From Ardenticatenaceae bacterium (GTDB lineage: Bacteria > Chloroflexota > Anaerolineae > Promineifilales > Promineifilaceae), in NCBI GenBank assembly GCA_020634245.1, contig JACKCC010000006.1, positions 682,001-746,000 of the forward strand: 64,000 bases of DNA. The letters are read 5' to 3'. A model generated the notes under the pieces. The model was given only the letters and a program-made list of their open reading frames with translations, did no database searches and was not told the origin of the DNA. Shown one piece after another: positions 42,740 through 49,666 of this stretch. A program made the translations under genes and the position numbers. Positions within the stretch are counted from its first letter, which is position 1. Each line of letters opens with the position of its first letter.

Positions 42740-43963
42740 ATGTTAAAAAACAACCGCATCCGCCAACTGCCGCGCAACATTTGGGTGTTGACCGGCGGTT
42801 CTTTTCTCACCGACATCTCTTCTGAGATGATTGTCCATCTCATTCCGTTGTTTCTGGCCAACATCCTCGGTGTGCGCACCGTCACCATCGGCCTCATCGA
42901 AGGCGTTGCCGAAACCACCGCCAGCTTGCTCAAAGTTTTCTCTGGACGCTACTCCGATAAGCTGGGCCAGCGCAAATGGCTGACCGTTGTCGGTTACGGC
43001 CTGTCTACCATCGCCAAGCCGTTTTTGGTCCTGGCCAACAGTTGGACGGCCGTTTTCGCGATACGCTTCACCGATCGGGTAGGCAAAGGGATTCGTACCG
43101 CACCGCGTGACGCCCTCGTTGCTGACAGCATTGACCCGGAACATCGCGGCCTGGCTTTTGGCCTGCACCGCGCCGGTGACACCGCCGGGGCTGCTATTGG
43201 CCTGTTGACGGCGCTCATCGTCGTCTGGCTGGCCCAGGGCAGCGATTTAACCCTGCAAACAACGACCTTCCGCACCCTGGTTTGGATAAGCGTCATCCCC
43301 GCGGTCCTGGCCGTTTTGCTGTTGGTTGTGGGCATCCGGGAAAAGCCATCCACTGCCAAACAGGATGCCGACAAAAAATCGCTTACCTGGGGGGAATTAG
43401 GACGGCCGTTTAAGCAATTTTTGTTCGTCGTGGCCCTGTTTACGCTGGGGAATTCCGCCGATGCCTTTTTGGTCCTGCGTGCCCAGGAGCGCGGCCTTTC
43501 TGTTTTGTCGGTGATGGCGCTTCTGGTCGCATTCAATGTGATTTATGCCGTCATCTCTGGCCCGGCCAGCGCCCTCTCCGATAAAATCGGCCGCCGCCGC
43601 CTGCTGGTTAGCGGCTGGATGTTGTATGCCCTGCTTTATGCCGGTTTTGCCCTGGCTCAAACCGGCTGGCAAATTGGTTTGCTGTTTGCCGCCTATGGCG
43701 TATATTACGGCTTGACCGAAGGCAGCGCCAAGGCATTTGTCGCCGATTTGGTGCAGCCGGAGCAGCGGGGAACCGCCTATGGTTTTTATAATGCAGCCGT
43801 CGGTGTGATGGCTTTGCCGGCCAGTTTGCTGGCTGGATTGTTGTGGCAGGGTACTGGCCGCTGGACTGGGTTTGGCCCGTCAGCGCCCTTTGTCTTTGGC
43901 GCAGTTTTGGCCCTGGCTGCTGTTAGTTTACTGGTTGGGCTGCAATTTAGGATTAAAGATTGA
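42740..43963 (+). CDS. Major facilitator superfamily transporter
   Basis: This protein of about 407 residues has twelve predicted membrane helices. The motif between helices 2 and 3 is GRYSDKLGQRKWLTVVGYGL, the MFS motif A, and a matching ALSDKIGRRRLLVSG stretch occurs between helices 8 and 9. The start is set at the ATG at 42740 (MLKNNRIRQLPRNIWVLTGG); a TTG at 42710 is an alternative and would overlap the DUF6508 gene, with AAAGGAG just before it. The substrate is unknown; family relatives export drugs or move small metabolites. A tight gene order with the DUF6508 gene suggests co-expression. Two ACGGCCGT sites are in frame as TAV and RPF. Confidence 0.88.
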   Translation: MLKNNRIRQLPRNIWVLTGGSFLTDISSEMIVHLIPLFLANILGVRTVTIGLIEGVAETTASLLKVFSGRYSDKLGQRKWLTVVGYGLSTIAKPFLVLANSWTAVFAIRFTDRVGKGIRTAPRDALVADSIDPEHRGLAFGLHRAGDTAGAAIGLLTALIVVWLAQGSDLTLQTTTFRTLVWISVIPAVLAVLLLVVGIREKPSTAKQDADKKSLTWGELGRPFKQFLFVVALFTLGNSADAFLVLRAQERGLSVLSVMALLVAFNVIYAVISGPASALSDKIGRRRLLVSGWMLYALLYAGFALAQTGWQIGLLFAAYGVYYGLTEGSAKAFVADLVQPEQRGTAYGFYNAAVGVMALPASLLAGLLWQGTGRWTGFGPSAPFVFGAVLALAAVSLLVGLQFRIKD

Positions 43964-43979
43964 AGATTGGAGAACAGGG

Positions 43980-45416
43980 ATGAGATTCTTTCGCTTTTTT
44001 CTGATTGTTTTTGTTTTGATGATGGTGGCTTGCAGCGGCACGGCCGTTTCCACGCCTACGCTTACATCTGAGCCAACTACCGTCGCTGTCGCCCAGCCTA
44101 CAAACCCACTCACAGCCCAACTAACTGATACGGCCGTTTCTGCCACCGAACCACCGCCCGCTACTGCTACAACCAAACCAACCTCAACGAATACGGCCGT
44201 TCCTACCGATACGCCTATTCCCCAAACGGACACAGAGACATCCGAAGCCACGGAAACGGCCGTGTCCGCCAATACAGCCACTCCCGCTCCTGCTGCGGAT
44301 GATGGGGGTGAAGAGGCAACGGCCGTGCCCCCGACCACCGCCGCGCCGCCACCCAGCACCACCGGCGTCGAGCAGCCGCCCTACGAAGCCAGCGCGTGCA
44401 GCGACAAATATCCCTGCAACGATGACCGCGCCGCCTGGGAAGCCCGCATTCGCGTGCCCGCCGGTTTTACCGACACCTATTTTGCCCAGGTTCCCGGTGC
44501 GCCAACCAGCATGACCTTTGGCCCCGATGGGATGTTGTACGTGGCCATCCAAACCGGAACCATCTATCGCCTGGACAGCGCCGGTAATGTTTTCGCTTAC
44601 GTCAGCGGCTTCAACTTTCCCACCGGCATCGCCTTCCGGCCTGGGACCAGCGATTTGTACGTATCCGATCGGATTAATAATGCGGCCGTCGGCGGCGAAT
44701 CGCGCATTTCCATCGTCCAGGGCGGCGCGATTCGCCAGATCATCGGCGGGCTGCCCTGTTGTTACGCCTCTATGCACGCCGCCAACGGCATCGCTTTTGG
44801 CGCTGATGGTTGGGGCTATGTGGGCGTTGGCGGCCGGGCCGACCACGGCGAAATCCTTGTTGGCGACAATGCCGGCCAAATGAATGAACTGCACCCTTAT
44901 GAAGCTTCTATTTTGCGCTTTAGCCCTGATGGCAGCGTGGTTGAAAATTACGCTCGCGGTTTTCGTAATCCTTATGACATTGCCTGGGACGGCAACGGCC
45001 AGTTGTGGGCCACAGACAACGAACCTGACTTCGGCCCGGTGGAGGAACTGCACCGCGTCATTCCCGGCGGACAGCATGGCTACCCCTGGTTCGACTGCGA
45101 TGTTTGTTTCCCCGCGCCGCCCGATGTGCAGGTTATCCCGCCGGCCTGGACTTTTACGCCTCATGCCTCGCCGACCGGCATCACCTCCTATTTGAGCAAC
45201 CTGTTCCCCGGCTATTACAACAGCCTCTTCCTGACGTTGTGGAGCGCTTTCCCCGGCGCGCAAAAAGTAGTGCGGATGGCTCCCAACGCCACCAGCGCCA
45301 CTAACTTCGCCACCGGTTTCGCCTCGCCCATCGACGTGACTGTCGGCCCTGATGGTAGCTTGTACGTTGCCGATTGGGCCACCGGGATAATTTTCAAGAT
45401 TAGTTATATTGGGTAG
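43980..45416 (+). CDS. Lipoprotein with a Thr/Pro-rich linker and a glucose/sorbosone dehydrogenase-type beta-propeller
   Basis: From the ATG at 43980 the product has about 478 residues. A lipoprotein signal ends in MMVACSG, so the cysteine would be acylated at the outer face of the membrane. Residues 20-120 are a low-complexity linker rich in Thr, Ala, Val and Pro, in which five of the TAV tripeptides are encoded by ACGGCCGT. The rest is a GSDH-type propeller: PSMTFGPDGMLYVAIQTGTI-like repeats, NGIAFGADGWGYVGVGGRAD, YARGFRNPYDIAWD, and VTVGPDGSLYVADWATGIIF. It probably oxidises a sugar or aldehyde, using PQQ or another quinone, in the envelope. No partner genes are adjacent. Confidence 0.87.
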   Translation: MRFFRFFLIVFVLMMVACSGTAVSTPTLTSEPTTVAVAQPTNPLTAQLTDTAVSATEPPPATATTKPTSTNTAVPTDTPIPQTDTETSEATETAVSANTATPAPAADDGGEEATAVPPTTAAPPPSTTGVEQPPYEASACSDKYPCNDDRAAWEARIRVPAGFTDTYFAQVPGAPTSMTFGPDGMLYVAIQTGTIYRLDSAGNVFAYVSGFNFPTGIAFRPGTSDLYVSDRINNAAVGGESRISIVQGGAIRQIIGGLPCCYASMHAANGIAFGADGWGYVGVGGRADHGEILVGDNAGQMNELHPYEASILRFSPDGSVVENYARGFRNPYDIAWDGNGQLWATDNEPDFGPVEELHRVIPGGQHGYPWFDCDVCFPAPPDVQVIPPAWTFTPHASPTGITSYLSNLFPGYYNSLFLTLWSAFPGAQKVVRMAPNATSATNFATGFASPIDVTVGPDGSLYVADWATGIIFKISYIG

Positions 45417-45437
45417 AAAAATATCGGGAGAGCATTT

Positions 45438-46388
45438 GTGATGCAGAGATTAGGGAAACTTGAAAGTGTCGATATCCGGTTACTTTGGCAAAATGAAGAA
45501 AGGGATTTCACACCCTGGCTTGCCAAGGATTCTAATATTCAACTTTTGGCGGACGAAATCGGTATTGATTTGGAAGTTGAGGATATAGAGGTTTTTATTG
45601 GCTCATACAAAGCCGATATTGTTGCTAAAGATTCTGAAGGCCGAAAAGTTATCATTGAAAACCAGCTTTCAAAGACCGACCATAAACATTTGGGTCAGTT
45701 AATCACGTATGCATCTGGGTTAGGTGCTCGTTTGGTCATTTGGGTTTGTACGGAAGTTACCGATGAGCATAGACAGGCAGTAGATTGGCTGAATGAAGTT
45801 TCAACAGCGGATGTTGCTTTTTTTGCGTGTGAAATAGAATTATTCAAAATTGGAGATTCATTGCCAGCTCCCAGTTTTAAAATTGTTTCCAGCCCAAATG
45901 ATTGGTCAAAAGCAGTTAGAAGCACGCCAGATATTGATTCCTTGTCTCAGACAAAAAAATTACACTTGGAATTTTGGAACAGTTTCAAAGAATCTGCGAC
46001 TAACTCAGGCACTTCACTGCGATTGAGGACACCTCGTCCGCAACATTGGTATCCAATCGCGGTTGGAAGGTCAAAGTTTAGCGTCAATTTAACGACAAAC
46101 ACGCAAACAAGAAAGGTTGGTTGTGAACTTTACATTCGCGGTAAGAACGCGAAAAAAGCTTATTCATTGTTGGAATTGGCCCGCGAGGAAATTGATCAAG
46201 AACTTGGTGAACTTTCTTGGCAGGAATTACCAGAGGGGCAGGACTGTAGAATAATCAAATATCGTACAGGAAATACAAAAAACAAAAAGGATTGGCCGGA
46301 GATTCATCAGTGGTTGATGGAACAAGCCGAAGCATTTTACGCAGCTTTTTACCCACGAGTTAAGAGATTAGATTTAGAGAATGAATGA
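45438..46388 (+). CDS. DUF4268 protein with PD-(D/E)xK-like nuclease fold; foreign-looking
   Basis: The 316-residue protein has an N-terminal region (about residues 1-150) with the spacing of the PD-(D/E)xK fold. IGSYKADIVAKDSEGRKVII-ENQ supplies an aspartate and an ENQ in place of the usual ExK, followed by HLGQLITYASGLGARLVIWV. The C-terminal region is DUF4268. Function is unknown; DUF4268 genes are commonly accessory. The gene differs from its neighbours: it is more AT-rich and has no ACGGCCGT, unlike the linker gene before it and yggS after it. It overlaps yggS by 8 bp (ATGAATGA), and the start is GTG 45438 or ATG 45441 after GGGAG. It looks like a recent insertion that became coupled to yggS. 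Confidence 0.85.
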   Translation: MMQRLGKLESVDIRLLWQNEERDFTPWLAKDSNIQLLADEIGIDLEVEDIEVFIGSYKADIVAKDSEGRKVIIENQLSKTDHKHLGQLITYASGLGARLVIWVCTEVTDEHRQAVDWLNEVSTADVAFFACEIELFKIGDSLPAPSFKIVSSPNDWSKAVRSTPDIDSLSQTKKLHLEFWNSFKESATNSGTSLRLRTPRPQHWYPIAVGRSKFSVNLTTNTQTRKVGCELYIRGKNAKKAYSLLELAREEIDQELGELSWQELPEGQDCRIIKYRTGNTKNKKDWPEIHQWLMEQAEAFYAAFYPRVKRLDLENE

Positions 46389-47160
46389 AATTTTAGAACG
46401 GTACACGGCCGTTACCCACCGCATCACCCAGGCCGCACAACGAGCCGGACGAAACCCCAACGACATCACCCTCGTCGCTGTTACCAAAACCTGGCCGGCC
46501 GAGACCGTTTTGGCTGCCTACGAAGCCGGGATGCGCCAGTTTGGTGAAAACCGGCCCGAAGAATTAGCGGAAAAACGAACGGCCGTTGAGTCCCAACTTG
46601 GTCCCGATAATGGCATCACCTGGCACCTTATCGGTACGCTGCAAAGCCGCAAAACCAGCCTTGCCGCTGACCACGCCGACGTCTTCCACGCTCTCGACCG
46701 CCTCAAAATCGCTAACCGTCTCTCATCCCACTTGTTGGAGAACAGGCGATTACCAGAAAACGAACTTTCTTCTGCCTTCCGCCCTCTGCCTTCTGCCTTA
46801 CCTGTTTTCTTAGAGGTCAACGTCTCCGGCGAAGCATCCAAATCTGGGTGGGATATGAGAAAATGGGAAAACAGCGCCACCCAGCGGGATAATCTACGTA
46901 ATGCTGCTGAAACGATTGCCGGACTGCCCGGTTTGCATCTGGTGGGGCTGATGACGATGGCTCCCTGGGATGCGCCGGAAGCAGAGATTCGCAGTGTGTT
47001 TCGGCGGACGCGGGAATTGAGCATGTGGCTGGATGCTGAAATCGCCGTTGCCCAAATCACTCAACTCTCTATGGGTATGACCGACGACTTCGAGATTGCT
47101 ATCGAAGAAGGAGCCACCCATATCCGCGTCGGGCGGGCCATTTTTGGCTCCCGAACATAA
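46381..47160 (+). CDS. yggS: Pyridoxal phosphate homeostasis protein YggS, with an in-frame repeat insertion
   Basis: This single-domain PLP-binding TIM-barrel protein maintains PLP and amino-acid balance in the cytoplasm. The N-terminus has the PLP lysine in VTKTW, then EAGMRQFGENRPEEL and ITWHLIGTLQSRKTS, and the C-terminus has LSMGMTDDFEIAIEEGATHI and RVGRAIFG. The 259 residues exceed the usual 225-235. The excess lies between HALDRLKIANRLSSHL and PVFLEVNVSGEASKSG and is encoded at 46768-46803 by TTCTGCCTTCCGCCCTCTGC and CTTCTGCCTT. That is the spacer repeat family seen at 41747 and 31320. The insertion keeps the frame and adds SSAFRPLPSAL. It is adjacent to yggT, as usual. Confidence 0.95.
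   Translation: MNEILERYTAVTHRITQAAQRAGRNPNDITLVAVTKTWPAETVLAAYEAGMRQFGENRPEELAEKRTAVESQLGPDNGITWHLIGTLQSRKTSLAADHADVFHALDRLKIANRLSSHLLENRRLPENELSSAFRPLPSALPVFLEVNVSGEASKSGWDMRKWENSATQRDNLRNAAETIAGLPGLHLVGLMTMAPWDAPEAEIRSVFRRTRELSMWLDAEIAVAQITQLSMGMTDDFEIAIEEGATHIRVGRAIFGSRT
46768..46803. repeat. Spacer-repeat fragment inserted in frame inside yggS
   Basis: TTCTGCCTTCCGCCCTCTGC followed by CTTCTGCCTT is the same iterated motif as the arms of the spacer repeat at 41780-41809 and 31320-31346. It encodes about twelve residues (SSAFRPLPSAL) at a surface loop position. The reading frame continues intact on both sides. Confidence 0.8.
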
Positions 47161-47202
47161 AACAACCAACAGATAACGGCCAGCGGCCTAAAAGGATTCA
47201 CC

Positions 47203-47463
47203 ATGTTAGTACCTATTATCAATGCCGTTTTTACTTTTTACCAAATAATTTTATTTGCCCGGATTATCTTTTCCTGGATTCGCGTCGATCCTTATCACCC
47301 GGTATGGGGTCCAATTCAACGCTTTGTCTGGGAAATGACCGAACCGCTTCTGGCTCCAATCCGCCGCATGATGCCGCAAACAGGCATGCTCGATTTTAGT
47401 GTTTTGATTTTGTGGTTGTTGTTAGGGGTGGTGCAGTCGATTCTGCTTCAGGTCTTAGCGTAA
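47203..47463 (+). CDS. yggT: YggT family membrane protein
   Basis: The 86-residue protein has two membrane helices (about residues 5-25 and 62-84) with the conserved RIIFSWIRVDPYHPVWGPI segment and the LAPIRRMMPQTGMLDFSVLI loop of the YggT family. The function is unknown but the gene is usually next to yggS and cell-division genes. It is the second gene of a yggS-yggT unit here, 42 bp downstream. In this window it is followed by a spacer repeat and a convergent acyl-CoA dehydrogenase gene. Confidence 0.93.
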   Translation: MLVPIINAVFTFYQIILFARIIFSWIRVDPYHPVWGPIQRFVWEMTEPLLAPIRRMMPQTGMLDFSVLILWLLLGVVQSILLQVLA

Positions 47464-47469
47464 ATTTCT

Positions 47470-47543
47470 TGCAGAGACGCAGAAGCCGCAAAGAATTAAA
47501 ATGAAAATCCTCTGCGTTCTCTGCGCCTTTGCGGTTTCTTTTC
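47470..47543. repeat. GCAGAGACGCAGAAGCCGCAAAG-type inverted spacer repeat
   Basis: TTGCAGAGACGCAGAAGCCG and CAAAGAA are matched by CTCTGCGTTCTCTGCGCCTT and TGCGGTTTC. The inverted arrangement lies between convergent yggT and acyl-CoA dehydrogenase genes and could serve as a bidirectional terminator hairpin. Confidence 0.75.
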
Positions 47544-47544
47544 T

Positions 47545-48708
47545 TTAACGCAGCCCGGTCAAACTTCGGGCAATAACCAGCCGCTGAATTTCGCTGGTTC
47601 CCTCGTATATTTCCGTGATTTTGGCATCGCGGAAATAGCGTTCCAACGGCATCTCCTTACTGTAGCCCATCCCCCCATGAATTTGAATGGCCTGGGTCGT
47701 GACCCACATGGCCGTTTCGCTGGCAAACAGCTTGGCCATGCTGGCTTCCAATGAGTAGCGTGCGCCGGTTTTCTTGGCCGATTCCTTGGCCAGACAGGCC
47801 TGGTAAATGAGCAGGCGGCTGGCTTCAACACGGGTTTTCATGTCGGCCAGTTTTTGCTGAATCATCTGGAACTGGCCAATTTTCTGGCCGAATGCTTCCC
47901 GCTCTTTCGCGTAGGCAATAGAGGCTTCCAGGGCGGCGTCAGCAATTCCCAGTGCTTGCGAGGCAATACCAATACGCCCGGCATCCAGAACGGTCATGGC
48001 AATTTTGAAGCCTTCGCCTTCCGCACCCAGCCGGTTTTCAACCGGACATTCGTAATTGTCGAAGATGATTTCGCTGGTGGCGCTGGCTCGGATGCCCAAC
48101 TTTGGTTCTTTTTTGCCGCGTTCAAAGCCGGGCTTGTCGGTTTCAATGAGGAAGGCGGTGACGCCTTTGTGTTCTTTTTCCGGTGAGGTCATGGTGAAGA
48201 GGACGATGTAGTCGGCGTAGGGGGCGGAGGTGACCCAGGATTTGATGCCGTTAATCACATAATGAGTCCCCGTTTCATTCAACACCGCCCGACTCTTCAT
48301 CGTACCGGCATCGCTGCCGCTCATTGGCTCGGTCAGGCTGTAAGCGCCGATTTTTTGCCCGCTGGCCACCGGCACCAGATACTTTTGCTTTTGTTCCTCC
48401 GTGCCGAATTTCATCAAGCCATGGGCGTAAAGTGAGTTGTTGACCGACATAACTGTGCCGTGACTGGCATCGGCTTTGCAAATTTCGGTCAGCGCCAGCG
48501 AGTAGGCCAGCGTGTCCATACCCACGCCGCCGTACTCTTCGGGCACTTCGATGCCCATAAAGCCCAGTTCGCCCATCTGGCGGATAGTTTCGATGGGAAA
48601 TTCGCCGGTCTCATCGAAATGTTCGGCGATGGGCGCAATCGATTTTTGGGCGAAATCACGCGCCGCTTCCTGAATCATCTTGTGCTCGTCAGTGATAAAG
48701 TCAAACAT
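47545..48708 (-). CDS. Acyl-CoA dehydrogenase
   Basis: The start at the ATG at 48706-48708 follows GGAGG at 8 bp and gives about 387 residues, standard size. Family signatures are GIEVPEEYGGVGMDTLAYSL, YSLTEPMSGSDAGTMKSRAV (the FAD and substrate segment), WVTSAPYADYIVLFTMTSPE, and AYAKEREAFGQKIGQFQMIQ. The catalytic Glu segment is RYFRDAKITEIYEGTSEIQR. This fits a short-chain or branched-chain acyl-CoA dehydrogenase, taking electrons to ETF in fatty-acid or branched amino-acid degradation. The precise chain length cannot be told. It is a stand-alone leftward gene, preceded by a spacer repeat that also forms the end of the neighbouring gene. Confidence 0.94.
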   Translation of the reverse strand: MFDFITDEHKMIQEAARDFAQKSIAPIAEHFDETGEFPIETIRQMGELGFMGIEVPEEYGGVGMDTLAYSLALTEICKADASHGTVMSVNNSLYAHGLMKFGTEEQKQKYLVPVASGQKIGAYSLTEPMSGSDAGTMKSRAVLNETGTHYVINGIKSWVTSAPYADYIVLFTMTSPEKEHKGVTAFLIETDKPGFERGKKEPKLGIRASATSEIIFDNYECPVENRLGAEGEGFKIAMTVLDAGRIGIASQALGIADAALEASIAYAKEREAFGQKIGQFQMIQQKLADMKTRVEASRLLIYQACLAKESAKKTGARYSLEASMAKLFASETAMWVTTQAIQIHGGMGYSKEMPLERYFRDAKITEIYEGTSEIQRLVIARSLTGLR

Positions 48709-48725
48709 GTGGGGATCCTCCATAA

Positions 48726-48800
48726 AAGTTGCAAAGTTGCGTAGTTGCAAGGTTACTTTGTTGCTTTGTCATTTTGCAACTCTGTTACTTTATTCATAAA
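48726..48800. repeat. GCAAAGTTGC-family spacer repeat reaching into a gene's 3' end
   Basis: AAAGTTGCAAAGTTGCGTAG, TTGCAAGGTTACTTTGTTGC, and TTTTGCAACTCTGTTACTTT form an imperfect palindrome. Its right half codes the last residues (VTELQNDKATK) of the protein encoded at 48753-49502. Related copies lie at 30121 and 31350. Confidence 0.75.
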
Positions 48801-49502
48801 AATGGCAAAATCGTGGGGTGTCAATTCAAAGCCCTCGTCCCAGCGATGACGTTCGGCTAACCAGTAACGGCCGTCACTGTTGCTCAACACTTCATTACTA
48901 ATTACCGGACGGGATGGGGCGCCAAATCGTGAACTTAGTGACGATTCATAAACATCTCCAGGGTTAATTTTGTGGAATTGCGGGCGTCCGGAGCCATCTT
49001 CCAGCCAGACCTGGGCTTTTTGTGGCGGCAAGTAGCTGTGGACGATCAAACGGGTTTCCCCTTGCTGTAACTGGTAGGCCAGACAGACCCAATTGGCTGA
49101 CAGCCGTTTTTCCCGTCCGCCGCGCCGGTAGCCATGCAAGTTAAACTGCCATTGTAAGTGGCTTACATTATTGGTCAGGTTGATAGTTTGTTCGTTGGTT
49201 AGTTTGTCCTGAATGTGGATGCTGTTTTCATCCAACGTTAGGCGGCGGCCGCTGTGCCAGACCCGTTTGAGCCAGACTTCGAATCCGGCGGAGATGGCCA
49301 GGGCCAGTACCAATCCCAGGACACAAGAGAGCGAGACGGCGTAATCGCGCACGCTGCCCCAAAAATCGGCTTGCAAGATAGCGTACACAAGCCAGTAGCT
49401 CAGAAAAAAGGCGGTGATAAGGAAAAGGATAACGGCCGTACGCAAATTATCGTGTTCCTGGTCGGCGTGTAAAACGATGGACGATGATGAAGCTGTTGAC
49501 AT
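48753..49502 (-). CDS. Unrecognised membrane protein (two TM helices, soluble C-terminal domain)
   Basis: The 249-residue protein has two membrane helices in its first 90 residues (about 24-46 and 56-78), then a soluble domain of about 160 residues. I do not recognise the family. Two parts look like repeat-derived sequence: LTNEQTINLTNN at about residues 108-119, encoded by GATAGTTTGTTCGTTGGTTA (the AACCAACAAAC family), and the C-terminal ten residues, encoded by the right half of a GCAAAGTTGC-type repeat. Two ACGGCCGT sites lie near the ends. It starts within 3 bp of the window's next spacer hairpin and is leftward, with no operon partner downstream on its strand except the dehydrogenase, across the repeat. 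Confidence 0.7.
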   Translation of the reverse strand: MSTASSSSIVLHADQEHDNLRTAVILFLITAFFLSYWLVYAILQADFWGSVRDYAVSLSCVLGLVLALAISAGFEVWLKRVWHSGRRLTLDENSIHIQDKLTNEQTINLTNNVSHLQWQFNLHGYRRGGREKRLSANWVCLAYQLQQGETRLIVHSYLPPQKAQVWLEDGSGRPQFHKINPGDVYESSLSSRFGAPSRPVISNEVLSNSDGRYWLAERHRWDEGFELTPHDFAIFMNKVTELQNDKATK

Positions 49503-49548
49503 GCTTCGATTGTAGCATTCAGCCCTGACTTTGCCTATTCAGTAATAA

Positions 49549-49613
49549 AACTTCCCGGAAGCTAAAAGGGGCTGGGTTAAAAGTAACCCAATTCAGCTTC
49601 CGGGAAGTTGTTT
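49549..49613. terminator. Long spacer hairpin (AACTTCCCGGAAGCT arms)
   Basis: AACTTCCCGGAAGCT near 49549 and AGCTTCCGGGAAGTT near 49594 are inverted copies. An inner stretch GCTGGGTTA pairs with TAACCCA and a T-run TTGTTTTA follows the right arm. It lies between divergent genes, so it is probably a structural repeat shared by both leaders rather than a terminator proper. Confidence 0.6.
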
Positions 49614-49666
49614 TAGACTTTCGTCATCTTGTTGACGGAATATGGAATACGCAATACGCTTTGAGC

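Noticed and set aside
49549..49613. A transposon end or insertion sequence in the hairpin before priA
   Set aside because: No transposase or target-site duplication is seen; the arms fit the spacer palindrome pattern instead.
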